From positions 1 to 52,960 of the forward strand of contig MCFE01000612.1 in the NCBI GenBank assembly GCA_002104905.1: a stretch of 52,960 bases of DNA. The letters run 5' to 3'. Of the stretch, positions 1 to 12,000 are shown in pieces. The stretch is from Basidiobolus meristosporus CBS 931.73 (lineage: Eukaryota > Basidiobolomycota > Basidiobolomycetes > Basidiobolales > Basidiobolaceae). Each line of letters opens with the position of its first letter. The stretch's first letter is position 1. The notes under the pieces were generated by a model. The model was not told the origin of the DNA. It did no database searches and saw nothing but the letters and a program-made list of their open reading frames with translations. The position numbers were made by a program, and so were the translations under genes.

Positions 1-1527
1 TCTGGCTCGGTTGGCTGCGACGCCAACAGCATCTTGATCCGCTCCAACTCCTTAGCCTGCTCCTTGATCACGCGATTCTGGTCCTTCAATTGTTTGAATA
101 CGCTCACCTTGTGATCCTCCGATGACGCCACGTATCTCTGAAACATCTTGGAGCAGGCCGACACCACCCCCGCCTCGGGCTCGAAGGACTTGATGTTGTC
201 GCTGATATGAAAAACCGCATTCCTCAGGTTGGTGGGCCTAGCAACGGCCATGAAGACAATCGCCCCAGTCTGCTGCTCGATCTGTTTCGCCTGAAGTGGG
301 GATCGGGTTAGCGAGGGAGGTGGGGACGTTTTGCCGCCCGACACATACCTTTTGGATCATCCTTCTGGTCGCTTTGAAATAGGTTTGAGCTCTGGAGCGG
401 CTGCTGGTGAGGAACTGGTATTGTTTCTGGTTTTTGGCCCCGGAGGCTCCGCTGGCCACTTGGTTACGAGAATCTTCTAATACACGTCAGTCAAGTGCAC
501 CGGGAAGGAAAGTGGCCGATATTTACTCTGTGTCTCCTCATCGGATTCGGAGCTAGGGATGGACAACATCTTCGGGTCGACTTCGTTCAGTCGCTCGCTT
601 GGATCTTGATCCATGAAATACTGAAAGCTCTCCCAGTTGAGCTCGGGTAATAGGATCCCTTCGGTTGTGCCGCTCGCCACGTTAGGCTGTGCCCGGCTGT
701 CTTGGCTACGCACGGCCCCCTCTATACTGAACGGTTAGCAGACCGCCCGTCACAACCTTATGTCGCATCTCTTTACCGTTCCCGTTGGCTTCTAGAAAAT
801 TCCCGGACAATATGCTGTCCAATTCTTCGGTAGTGCACCGAGCCCCGGTCGACTCGATTTGAGCCTGAATCTCGGGCAGAGTGGCTCCTGCTCACGCCGT
901 AAGCCTTTGTACAAGCAATGCGAAGTTTGAAGAACCTACCGTGAGCCTCGGAGATATTTTTGATCCACACCCGGACTAGGGTCGAGTGCTCCTTGAAGCG
1001 CCCTTGCACGGCAAGAAAGAGCTTCTCGATGTCGGAGAGATAAGTCGAACGCAAGATGGGTAAGAAGGGTGGGTAGCCGTAACGGGTTCGCAGATAGGTA
1101 TTGAGCTGGCCTATGTTGGTAAATTCGTTGATGTCTTTGAAAGGTTTAGCATCCGCCTGGGAACAAGTTGGGGAAACTCACTGACCCAGGATCTGCTCTT
1201 CCGTCGAGAGATCGTCCAGTTCGGGGATTAGGAGATTGGCATTTCCACGCTGGGGTACAGAATCGAAGGGATTTGCAACCGCCCTTTCGGGAGAATGGTG
1301 GGCGGAGTTTAGGCTAGAAAGGTCTTCTGGAAACTTAACAGGGCTTGGCGAGTTAGGGTTCTTGTCACGCAATGTTGCTTACCATTTAAGGCTGGGGGGT
1401 CCGAACTGGAAAAACTTTCCACCTGCCCACTAATTACGCCGGGTGATTGAGATAGCCTGCTGCAAGTGCAAGGTGCCGCTCGATCGACTCGGTGATCACA
1501 CACGCAAAGATCCTCTGGCCCATTCAT
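1..1527 (-). CDS. Unknown protein with C-terminal coiled coil, 3' end outside window
   Basis: I do not recognise this family. Several minus-strand blocks read as coding and are joined by short GT-AG introns: 1527 to about 1180, about 1160-950, 890-780, 715-480, 460-345 and 290-1. The ATG at 1527 is the first plausible start; the 64-base intron at about 1341-1404 fits well. The splice near 1165 does not keep frame cleanly with canonical sites, so exon limits there are approximate. The N-terminal half is Ser/Pro-rich and probably disordered. A central part contains FLPILRSTYLSDIEKLFLAV, which looks helical. The C-terminal part has a basic segment (RRMIQKAKQIEQQTG), a hydrophobic strand (AIVFMAVARP) and a charged heptad-like helix (QLKDQNRVIKEQAKELERIK) that runs off the window edge. 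The basic-then-hydrophobic pattern faintly recalls a DNA-binding domain, but I do not claim one. Confidence 0.55.
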
Positions 1528-1845
1528 ACTGAAGCAAGCACACCTACTGTGAAGCGGGAGCTGAGATAAATAACGTCCAGGTTACAGTAGAAAACCCGGG
1601 ACCCAGCCGGGGTCTGCACTTATATGGGACCCAGAGAGAATCAGGGATTTAATTATCATGCATTTATTATCGATGGCATGAATGGTGACTAGTGACTAGC
1701 TAACATCATGAAATGAATCGATCATAGTGCAGCGGGAGGATGATGTCCAACAATTCATTCAAGTGCCATCGAGTTCATGGAAAATATCTACCAGGATGCT
1801 CTAAAGTTCTGGGCTCGATCTCACCAGGGATGATGCTGGACACTG

Positions 1846-2848
1846 CTAGTCTTTATCGTATGGTCTCTCCAATTTCCATTCTCCCTCGGCGCCCATCTTT
1901 TTCAGGAGTTGGTCGGCCGCGTTCAGTTGCTCCTCTGAAGGCTTGTAGTGTCCGCTGGCATTGGTCAACTCCTGGAGTTCGCCGTGCGATACCGCAACAG
2001 TCCCGGCGCATAGAACCGGCCCACCGGCCAGGAAAGTGGAGTGATGAAAGCGCCCGGCAACCTTTCGTGCCATGTAAATAACCATATCTGGCCCAATCAC
2101 GTAGATCCCTTCGAAGCCTTTGATGTAGGTCTTCGGCAAGTGTATGAGCTCGCCACTCTTCTTATAGATCAGCTTCCCTTCATCATTTACACCCACCACG
2201 TAGTCCTCTCGCTCCTCAGGCTCCAGTATGGTTACAGAGGTGAATTTCTCCAGAAGCCGCATGAGCCAGAGCTTAGGGTGGGACCTATAACCTTTTTCTA
2301 TATCCAACCAGGTAAAGAAATCCTGGTCCGTATCCAACGATTGCCAGACTTTATGATGCTTGGCTAACGCGCCTCCCCACCTGTGCTTAGGGTCGAGGAC
2401 TTCCAACCAATATTGTTCATCCATTGGCTTCACCTCCTCATTGTCGGCATTTGCTTTGCTCTAGAAAGGGAAAGAATTAGCTCTTCGTGACTTGACACAT
2501 TCATTGGTCGAGACGCACCTTCCAAACCGGCTCCATGATCTCCACCACATCAGCTAGTGGTAAAGTGCCGCCGGCTTTGCTGGTACCTACAACATGGCTA
2601 CGGACTTTATCCCACAGCTCTCTGGCTCTTTGCTTCCGCTCCTCTTCGCTCTTCTCAGGATTGGCTGGCTTCTCTACTTTGTCCGCCCCACCGCGTTCCG
2701 AAGCGGCTTCCTCATCTGCCGACGCCTTATCGCCTCCTCGTAGAGAGCTCAACAACTTGTGAAAGAGGCTGTGCACACCACCGGAATTATCAGTGCTGTT
2801 GGATTCCTGATTACCTTTATCGTTGGTCAAGGACTCTGGTTCCGACAT
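1846..2848 (-). CDS. IQM-like (plant IQ-motif protein related) domain protein
   Basis: Two exons (2848-2519 and 2460-1846) joined by a 58-base GT-AG intron give 314 residues. The ATG at 2848 is preferred because upstream in-frame codons have no ATG support. The N-terminal 110 residues are charged and low-complexity. The second exon carries the conserved core seen in plant IQM proteins and in fungal 'IQ calmodulin-binding motif' proteins: YWLEVLDPKHRWGG, a GIYVIGPDMVIYMARK strand pair, then GRFHHSTFLAGGPVLCAG and NASGHYKPSEEQL. The histidine-rich GRFHHS and SGHY motifs are the diagnostic part. I see no clear IQ helix, so calmodulin binding is not shown. Biochemical role is unknown. It lies upstream of the IQ-less neighbour on the same strand, with no sign of co-transcription. 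Confidence 0.72.
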
Positions 2849-3566
2849 GTCCAACCTGGTCCCAAATCGAGTTTTGGTTAGAAGTACGGGTGAGCTAGGT
2901 AGAAAGCAAATTTCATTAGTGGGCGTCACTTCATCCCGATATGACTGGATATCTCCGCATTCCCGTGACTCCAGAGAGGCTCCTCAGGGCTCATGGGGGC
3001 ATCCATAATTTAACCGGAAATAGCGGATACGATTCGAACACACTGCTCAACCAACATATGAGATCCGCCGGATCCCACCCTCAGCTGAGTGGGTCGGATT
3101 GGCCGAAATCCAACAGGCCCAAGTGCAACTCGGTCCTGCCAATGGCATTAGGTTCGTACTAAACCAGTTCAGCGCTGCCCCTCAAAACCTACCAAATCAC
3201 GGGCATTTCGGGGCCGCTACATCATGCAGTTGGTCACATTGGCCAACTGCACGTTAATCATACAGCTGCTGCTTTCCAATCAAGCCGCCGACTGCGGGGG
3301 ACGGCAGGCTTCTGTAGTGCAACCTCGGCTGCGTTTTCTCTATACGCCACCCATCCTGGTTTCCAGGCTACGAGAGGCAACTATGCTGGACATCTTCAGG
3401 TGGCATCGCCGGTGGGCAAAGTTCATTGTGCATGAAATCAATTTATTAAAGTGCAGAAAGTACCAAGTGAAATAGTAACGCGATCGCTAAATCGTATGCA
3501 GTGTCTCCGCCAATTGAATGAATCGAGGGAAATGTGGTTTTGATGGTGCGCCTAGGAGGGGGCACC
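2849..3566. other. Intergenic, no gene seen
   Basis: Promoter side of the IQM-like gene and 3' flank of the dehydrogenase gene. Open frames here are short, lack family resemblance and lack splice logic. Nothing else is recognisable. Confidence 0.6.
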
Positions 3567-4727
3567 TTAGTTCTTCTCGTTCAGCCATTTGTAGACAATG
3601 CTGAAGTCCTTGCGCTCGTAGCCAGTGGTTTTCATGACCTGGTGGTAGACTTGATGTGCTAAGCCACCGAGCAAAACGGGTGTCTTGGAGTCGTTGGCTG
3701 CATTGATGGCCAATCCCATGTCCTTGGCCATGAGAGAGATTCCAAATCCTCCGTCATATTCCTTGCTGGAGGGGGCAGTTGGTACGATTCCTGGGCAAGG
3801 ATTGTAGACTTCCGAAGACCAGCATCTACCGGTAGATGTGTTGAGGATGGAGGCCAACAGCTTGGGGTCCATTCCTAGCTTGACACCCAAGTTCATGGTT
3901 TCCGAAACACCCATCATGCTGATACCAAGGAGCATGTTATTGCAGATCTTGGCTACTTGGCCATTACCGCTGCTTCCACAGTAAACGATGTTCTTTCCCA
4001 TGTTTACGAGGACCTTCTTGGCGCGCTCGAAATCTTGCTCGTTGCTGCCACCACACATAAAGGTCAGTGTACCAGCTTCAGCGCCAGGCACGCCGCCAGA
4101 AACTGGCGTGTCCAAGGCAACACTGCCGGCCTCCCCGACCCTCTTGGCAACTTCTTGCGCGACCGAAGCATCGATAGTACTGGAGTCCAGCACCAGCGAT
4201 CCTTTCTTCAATCCCTTCAACACGCCATTGGGGCCAAGGTAAACTTCCTTGACATGTGGGGAAGCTGGGAGCATGGTGATGATTACAGAAGCTTTTTCAG
4301 CCACCTCCACTGGGGATTTCGCGATCTCGACGCTTCGATCAGAATTCAGAGCGGTGAATTTGCTGAGGGCCCCGCTGTTGGCATCGTGAATCACAAGAGG
4401 AGCACCGCTCTTGCGAATAAGGTTGTTTGCCATATGGAAACCCATCTGTCCAAGGCCGATAAATCCGATGGTTTCAGCCCTCTAGAAAACAAACTGGTGA
4501 GCAAAGAGACCCAGTTACCCCTCGCTAGAATCCCCTGAAATCTTACCTTGTCTGTTGAGCATCAATGGAAAGAGAAACATGCGTTAGTTCAGTGGAAAAA
4601 CCCCCGATTTTACCGCCACTTGCCACTTACCACTGGAATAGAAACGACGAGACACTTGAGAAAGGGTGCGGGCATTACGGAAAGCAGCAGAACCGCGGGT
4701 AGAAACGATACCGACAAACAATTGCAT
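3567..4727 (-). CDS. HIBADH: 3-hydroxyisobutyrate dehydrogenase, mitochondrial
   Basis: Oxidises 3-hydroxyisobutyrate to methylmalonate semialdehyde with NAD+ in mitochondrial valine degradation. The ATG at 4727 begins an Arg/Ser-rich stretch (MQLFVGIVSTRGSAAFRNAR, then SRRFYSS) typical of a mitochondrial presequence. After splicing, the Rossmann motif IGFIGLGQMG appears at once. Further family signatures are DTPVSGGVPGAEAGTLTFM (substrate loop) and GNGQVAKICNNML with the catalytic lysine. The C-terminal helical domain is complete and ends WLNEKN. The long exon is 4481-3567. Frame is kept only if a 5-base exon (ACAAG, about 4546-4550) is included between two short introns. It sits about 0.6 kb downstream of enoyl-CoA hydratase on the same strand, so two steps of one pathway are neighbours. 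Confidence 0.93.
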
Positions 4728-5320
4728 GATTTGGAGTGTACACAGGCTTGATAGAAGCAGAGGATGATTGACAAACAAGGAGGGATACTCTCTATTTAAA
4801 AGAATTCCCCTATTACCATGGCTTGCAATCGGATAGAGCGTGAGAAACTCATCAATAGCGGTAGAAAAGGCAATTCCATCTGAACCTGTGACTTCTGGGT
4901 AAACGTATGCGCTGAGAGAAATGTCGATAATTTAGGGTGAGATCCCAAAATTCCATGGTAACATTGGGATTTTGGCTACTAGTGCTAAGCCGTGGGAATG
5001 TCAGGCACTCCCAAAGATACACTTGTGACGTATAACCCGATGATTGAAGTAAAACTGGTCAAATACCTGGCCAAGACTGTTTATCCTCATATTTTCCAGC
5101 CAATAGTCAAAATAGCAAACACTCGCCCCTTCAAGGCAGTCTGGAGGGCGGCAAGCGCATGAACATCCGGTTACAGAAACGCAGACTTGACACTTAGTCC
5201 TATCGAGTTGATTCCGAACCACAGCATTGCAGCAGCCAGTGGTCAATTTTTTATTACTTCGGCACGTATGAGGTGTTACATGGTGGAATAGAAACATGGT
5301 GAGGCAGAGCACTATGCTAA
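4728..5320. other. Intergenic between two valine-degradation genes
   Basis: Holds the promoter of the dehydrogenase gene and the 3' flank of the hydratase gene. The only open frames are short and without resemblance to known proteins. No RNA gene seen. Confidence 0.6.
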
Positions 5321-6345
5321 TTAACTATTGGTGAACTTTGGGTCTCTTTTTTCGACAAATGCGCCCATTCCTTCGCGCTGATCGTTCTACATGGAGAATT
5401 GGAGCAAGTTAGTTACCGGCCTGCCCAGGGTTCAAATTCCCAGACCACCTACCGTGCCGAAAGTGCTGTGGAATAATCGACGCTCAAACAAAAGGCCAGA
5501 CGCAAGTGGCAACTCAAATGATTGGTTGACCGCCTCTTTAGCCATCTGGACCATGGGCTGGGAGTAGCTGGCGATGATTTCGGCAGTCTTCACAGCCTCA
5601 TTCACGACTTGGTCTACTGGGAAGACTTTGCTGACAAGACCGGCCCTTTCCGCTTCTTCGGCATTCATCATCCAAGTGCCAGTCAGCAGCATCTCCATTG
5701 CCTTCGATTTGCCAACCGCTTTAATAAGACGCTGAGTCCCACCTACACCAGGGATAGTACCTAATTTGATTTCTGGTTGTCCAAATTTGGCTTTCTCCCC
5801 AGCATAAATGATATCGCACATCATTGCTAACTCGCATCCACCCCCCAACTAGGAAATTGATACACCAGCGTTAGTGTGTTAGCAGAGTACCAAGGTAAAC
5901 CAAACAACCATACGGCAAAGCCATTGACTGCAGCTATAATCGGCTTTCGTACAGTGGTAATCTTGGTCCAATGGCCAAGGAGGTTGTTTCGGAGGTTACC
6001 CAGGTAGTTAGTATTGCGCATCTCCTTGATATCGGCGCCAGCTAAGCCACATTCAGCAAGCTAGTCGTTAGAACAAATGGCCGCAGAATACTGCTAACAG
6101 AACGTTGCAAACATACCAGCAAAAGCTTTCTCGCTTCCGGTCAAGACGATGGCGCCGACCTGCTCGTCTTCGTCGAAACGGGCCATGACCTCATTTAGCT
6201 CCTTGAAAAGGTCATCACACAAAGCATTCAGAGCCTTGGGGCGATTCAGGGTAACTAAGCCGACTTTTCCTCGGACTTCAAAAAGAATGTGCTCGTATTG
6301 CTTGTGGTTACCTTGAGCGGTGGGGGAAGAATTGGGGCTCGACAT
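5321..6345 (-). CDS. ECHS1: Enoyl-CoA hydratase, short-chain
   Basis: Hydrates 2-enoyl-CoA in beta-oxidation and methacrylyl-CoA in valine breakdown. Four exons (6345-6117, 6041-5914, 5848-5453, 5386-5321) with canonical introns give 272 residues. Crotonase-fold signatures are present: [23 protein letters not shown] (oxyanion-hole loop), [12 protein letters not shown] with the first catalytic Glu, and [19 protein letters not shown] with the second. The last exon gives [18 protein letters not shown], the standard C-terminus. The first ATG is at 6345 and yields little presequence. Upstream codons stay open but contain no ATG, so a mitochondrial leader would need an unseen upstream exon or non-AUG start. 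The adjacent 3-hydroxyisobutyrate dehydrogenase suggests a small valine-catabolism cluster. Confidence 0.95.
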
Positions 6346-7494
6346 GGTGGTATATTGAAGCAGTGGTACTCTCGAAACTGGCCTACTTGGTAGCAATTAT
6401 TGTTCTTATGGTCCGAGGCTTGTGAAGAACAATACCAGGTTACGTTATTGGCACAGCTGCAAATGATCTGGCTGGGAAATTCTCATACCCCCAAAGCCAC
6501 GTGACCGGCACTCTGTTCCCACTAGAGCATACAACAGCATGATTGTGTACAAGTATCTGACAATTTTGTTCGTTGGATATTTCATTGTAGCCACAGCTCC
6601 TGTGGGGCCACGGTGGCATGCCACCTCACTAATTTCTGAGGGGGGCGGTTGGTAGGGTGGGAATATTGCTTCAATACGTCATTCCGCGTAGGACGCCTAT
6701 TGATCGTCAAGAAACTTTGCCAAATTCCCACCTTTACTCCGCTGCTTGATTGATGTATCGCTCGGTTCTACCATCACCGTTCCATGCCACCATTTCCAAG
6801 ACATCTCCGGAGTCAGGCCTAAACTTAGACAGTGGAGGGTGGAACTCGTATGACCGGCAAGTGGAGTGAATCTAGTGGGAATTGGCACAAGGGGCATTAG
6901 TAATCAGGAGATGTCCTCACGGGCCGGCTGCCCTTGGTCGTCACAGCATGAGCTTCGCTATCTCGTGGTCGGCATTAGCATCAGTTTCACCCTCCCGTAG
7001 CAATACCGCCCGCTCTGGTGATTTCACTTGGCCCAATGCCTCCACTGAATTACCACAATGGCCCACAAGAAGCACACGCCTGATCACGTGGCTCGCTTTA
7101 ATGCATTGGGACAATCAAGATCCCTTGCTCACAAACCTCTAACAAATCGGCCAGTTTCATGGATGCTGATAGAGAAACATGATTCGATTATTAATGAAAT
7201 CAAGGAAAAATTCATCTAGATGCTTGCTTCCTGATAAAATGATTCCCCCTTCCCCTTGATAGGGCCACCCTTCCATTGGCCACCCTATCCCTACTCCCTT
7301 TTTCTGAAGCAATTCGTCCCTTACTTCTCATCAGAAACACTGGCATATAATCTTCCTACTGGTTAGCGAACGTTTGTTTGGAACGGGTCTCTCTATTCAC
7401 CTCCCATCTAAAGCCCATTTCTTCTGTTCCACCAGAGCAATTCTATCTTCTACTCTCACCAGAAATCACTTTACTCACGAAACTCGTCCACAAT
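6346..7494. other. Divergent intergenic region
   Basis: Separates the hydratase gene (-) and the WHI2-like gene (+), so it should hold two promoters. The last 250 bases are pyrimidine-rich, as is common in fungal 5' regions. No protein-like frame was found. Confidence 0.6.
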
Positions 7495-8472
7495 ATGGCT
7501 TCCAGAGCTGATGCGCCAATCACCAGTGTCCCCGATTCCTATGACTACTCCCTATCTTTCCCACAGGAAGAAGCCGACTTCCCCACTATCATCAAAATTG
7601 ATTTACGAGGCACTCTGGTGCAGGTAGAGCGGGACCTTTTGGTGAACCTACCGGAGAGCATACTACTGGTCATGTTTCCCTATGGCCTCAACCTGGGTAG
7701 AAATCCCATGGATGATGATTCAGAGTTGGATATCGACAACCATTCCTTCAATTACGAGAATGAGAACCTCGTGTATAGTGACTTCAACCCTAGCATCTTC
7801 CAGTATGTCCTGAGCTTCTACACAAGGAGCAATCCCCTTACGCAAGTCTCCACCAGCGAAAATGGAACACTTCAGGCGCTTTTGGGTGGAAACCACCTCA
7901 ACAATCCTTTCTTGAACAAGCAGGCGTTTGTTCTGCTTCGAGAGGAACTAGACTACTTCCCAGTTCCCCCAAAGGCTCGCAATTCTGCAACGGACCTGGC
8001 GGGTGAGACGGAGCCCAGCTTGGACATCGTCAGGATCAAGGTTGAATGTGGGAAACATCTGGTCCAAGAGAAAAACATCTTCAATGGACTTGATAGGCAA
8101 ATTACCCAAGATAACCTTGCTGAGCAGCAACTGGTCGAGATGCTCTGCGCGGCTGGGTTTTCCAAAGACGACCAATGGGGTGTAAGAACCGCCGAGCCTG
8201 CCCGGACAGCAATCATTAGCGTGGCGATGGTCCGACTTCGTACCACTGGACAGCCTGCACAGATGGCAGCTGCTCAAAAGCTCCTGCTCTTTTGGAGAAA
8301 GCCCGCTGTAAGATAGGCCCTAGATATCCGCCTGACTTGACCACAACTGACTGATTTTGCTTTGTAGAGAAAATGCTGGTGGGATGGCTCCGAAGTGAAG
8401 ATCGATGACTTGAATGTGGTTACCAAACTATGGTGTCGCCGTACCTGGACCCTAGAATTAGCGCTCGTCTAA
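7495..8472 (+). CDS. WHI2-like general stress response protein (BTB/POZ-like)
   Basis: Yeast Whi2 helps activate the general stress response and restrains TORC1 through the phosphatases Psr1/Psr2. Here two exons (7495-8307 and 8368-8472) give 305 residues. The frame stays open upstream, but the first ATG is at 7495. The N-terminal core IDLRGTLVQVERDLLVNLPE followed by SILLVMFPYGL is the hallmark BTB-like segment of this fungal family. The middle DFNPSIFQYVLSFYTR and the C-terminal RKCWWDG then RRTWTLELALV also match. The second exon is needed for that C-terminus, which supports the splice. It is convergent with the DNA methyltransferase gene, leaving about 570 bases between stops. Confidence 0.85.
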
Positions 8473-9045
8473 GTCGGCGCGTGCACTTCCTGGTCCGGGG
8501 GTTTTCTTGGGTTAGCTTCAGAGCGTGGGCCCGATCTCTTCTTAATCTTCACTAACACGATAACTTTACAATCCTGGGATGGCCGGGATAACCAACATAC
8601 ATGGGCAAAGCAGGATTCTCATAATCACTTGTACGACCAGACACAGTAACCTCACGAACTTGTAAAACCACCATTCTGTATAGTTTTCACACTCCATCCT
8701 TGTCCACTTCACACAACCCCTTCCAGAGATCGCCCATCTACCACTGCTCGATGCTCGCTGTATACTTCCAGTCGGATCTAATTGTTGATGTTTCTGGTGC
8801 AACGCTGTTTCCATTTGTTTGACTTGGTGAAATAAATACTTTGGATAAACCATTTTCATGTTGGCCTGGGCTTTCCGAGATACAGGTGCACCGTCTCCTC
8901 CGGAGATGGCCACTCTCCAGTTGGCGATGCGTTATTGGAGGCTAGACGATGTTGTGCTACTTTATTTAACGCTTTCCAGGGCTCTTTTCAAACGAAGCAG
9001 AGTACTGGGAAAAGGGACTTGGGGCGAGGCAAAGCAAGCCCTCGA
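8473..9045. other. Convergent 3' intergenic region
   Basis: Lies between the stop codons of the WHI2-like and methyltransferase genes. A minus-strand frame (8566-8913) is open but begins with GTG and resembles nothing. I treat the stretch as untranslated. Confidence 0.6.
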
Positions 9046-12000
9046 TCAGTAATCGTGCTCGAATAAATGCAGCAGGCCTTGCTGTCTCCTAAACGTCAAC
9101 ATGGCACCAAGGGCGAACGCAAGCGAGCGCGGAACCGAGTTTCCTATTGAAGGCAATTTCTTTGTCACGTCCCGCCTCTGCAAACCTATCTATATGTTGG
9201 GAGAATACCGATTATGCGATATTGATCTTGAGGCCGGCCAACTATCTGATCCGAATCCAAAAATCCTAAGGTTTGTTTGTTGGTTTAGGCATGCATTGCC
9301 GACTCGTGTCGAGCGGAGGCTTACCTTGTGCTCGAGCCACTTCACGCACGCTGAGAACGCGGTTCTCCTGGTAATGGAGCACTCTTCCTTGCTGGGTTAG
9401 GCGGAAAACCCATTAGGTCCGGGTGGTGAGGTTACGCAGATCGAAGGGAATCACTTACAAACCCCGTTGGAACACACCGGGTGGTGATGGTTTGGAAGAG
9501 ACCGTCTCTATCGACTCGTCCAAACTGAGTCCCGAGCGAGGTCCCCCGGGCGATTTTCCTTTTGAGCCACGAAGGAAGAACAACCTACATGGTCTGAGAG
9601 GTCAGGAAGTCTTCGCGGCAATCAACCGCGGGTTTGCTTACAGTGTTTCCATTTGGCAATCTCTGCCCGACAAGATATCGATAATCACAGCCAGGTGGGT
9701 ATATGGGAATTTGGTTCACCAGCATCTGCTGCTCGTAGGGAAGAGGAACAACCATGTGATCTGGAAACTCGAAGTGCTTATTGGGGGCTTGGCTTAGTAG
9801 ATTTCTTTGCTGAAGGTCGTGTGCATACTTACCTGGATATGGCCCTCGCCGATGGGCGGTAAATCCCCAATAGCCTCGTCGATTGTTCTCATCGGGAAGC
9901 TAGCAAACATGGGCTCCACTACACCAGGAACTCTAGAACAAGCCTGTTGATCAGAAAACCTGTAGGTTCAATGGAAGCTTCCTGAAATATAACCGACTTT
10001 TCTGTGCTTGGAAGGGTGATCGAGGTTTGCGCGTATCTTGCGTTGGTGCCATGATGTGAGGGCGGTGGAAACAGCGGTAGCTCCTCCCCTTTTGCTAACA
10101 AAACTCAGAGTGGTGCGCTGGATTCTCAAGAACCGTGAGAATGGCACAAACCTGCAGCCCAAAGAAAGAACCGGACCCTGTTTTGAGGGCATCCGTGGTG
10201 AGCAGCGGATATATAGCTCCAACGGACTTGATATCCCATGGCCAACAAGAAGGCGAGGAATATCCGAAATGGGCTTCGTTTTTTTCCGTCCACCTCCACA
10301 GTCACCTTCGGAAAGTTGCTAGACGGAATACCTGGTTATCATTCTGTGGGACCTAGTGGCTCGCCCTCTTGCTCTTACCTGACATTCTCGAGAAGAACGT
10401 ATTTTGGCTCGTAAAATTCGACGAACGAAGCTAGACTAGCTAACAAGGAGTTGTTGCTCTGCGACTGGTCGTTGGATCGATTCAAGTTGAGACTGCTAAA
10501 GCCTTGGCACGGGTTGCCAGCTAAAATCATGTCTACTTCTCCCTAATGATAGTCCAGGTTGGGGTTAGAAAAGCGCTCTGGGCGAGGGCTGCCATGGAAA
10601 CCGCACCTTTTTGGGAGTGCAGGAATTGTTTTTGATGCAGTTTTCAAGGAATAGATTAACACTCTGGTTATAGACCTGGACGTTCTCCCCATAGGCGTTG
10701 GATTTGTAGGTAAAGGTAGCCATGCAGTCGATATCAACCGCCCTAATCGAGAGTTATCGTTAGACCAAGCCCCTTGAGCTCATGAATTCTGCGCCCACCA
10801 TTTGCACTCAAAAAGCCCGGTATCTTGGAGTCCGCGGCCAAACGAGCCGCCGCCACAAAAAAGATCCAGTACTCGCAATTTCTTGTAGCCCGAGCTCTTT
10901 GTCAGGTAAGGAGGAAACCGTTCGGGGATGTTGCAGTCTATCTCTAGCAACCTTTCCCCCTGCTCTTCAAATCGGTACGAAAAGAAATACTGCAACAGGA
11001 GACGTTAAGGTTCAGTCATGCAAGTGAGCTATCCCAAGCTAGTCACCTGTAAACCCGCACCATGGTGTTGCAAGTTGACCGGAAGATGGGAACGCGGGCT
11101 TTTGTACTCTACGTGGCAGAATCTACCGATTTTCCCAAAGTCCTTGAGATTCAGTATATCGTACTTTTCGCAAAAATAGAGCTCGTTGAGAGCGGGCTTT
11201 GGCACTTCGAGCTTGTATTTCTGGCATGTCTCCCTGGCATTAATGAAGTATCTTATGGTCAGCTGCTGCGATCGTGTGTCCACTCGGGTCACCTCGCATA
11301 CTTTGTAGAGCGGCTGGTCACGGTACCGAGTGGGACGAAGCAGAAGTGTATCCCCAACTCTGTATTCCCTGACATTGTAAAGCTCGGATTTGTGCAAGAC
11401 CGAGTCTGAAGTGGCAGCACAGCCACACACCAACACCTTCTTTGAATTAGATAATTCCTCCTGATCGAGTTTCCAGAAGCAACCGTTCAGATGGTCGTAG
11501 AAGAATCTACAGAAGTATACGTGTGGGACGTCTTGTGTGTTCGTGTTGGTTTTAGTGGATCCGGGATTAATAGAATACTGGGCACAATACCTGGACAGGT
11601 GTCTCTGTGGAAGAACACCATACACTTCCGTTTGATGCACGTGATCGGTTGATAGTCGTCACATTGGCAAAATGTCGTGTAAAATAGCTAAGCAGAATGT
11701 GCATTAACATATGAGCCATGCTGAACATCGAACATCGTCGAAACCTCTTTGGGATCCGAGTTTTCTACATCTCCGATGACTGTTTGGCACGACGTGTAAA
11801 GCCATATCATTCGAAAGCTCCCACCCGTCTCATCTTTGATGAGTTGAGTGACCTGAGCTATCCAGCGACCGCCCGCAGACTCCCAACTAGTGAATTTGTG
11901 ACGGTGCAACTCTACAATATCCCCCACCTTGATGGGCATTCCGCCATACACAATCTCGTTGTATAGTCCTTCTTCGAGCAGCAGTGGATCTCTCCACTCG

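Noticed and set aside
6345-6396. Longer N-terminus for enoyl-CoA hydratase starting at 6396
   Set aside because: That codon is TTG; the first ATG is at 6345.
8566-8913. 115-codon minus-strand ORF between WHI2-like and methyltransferase genes
   Set aside because: Starts with GTG, lies beyond the methyltransferase stop at 9046 and has no recognisable motif.
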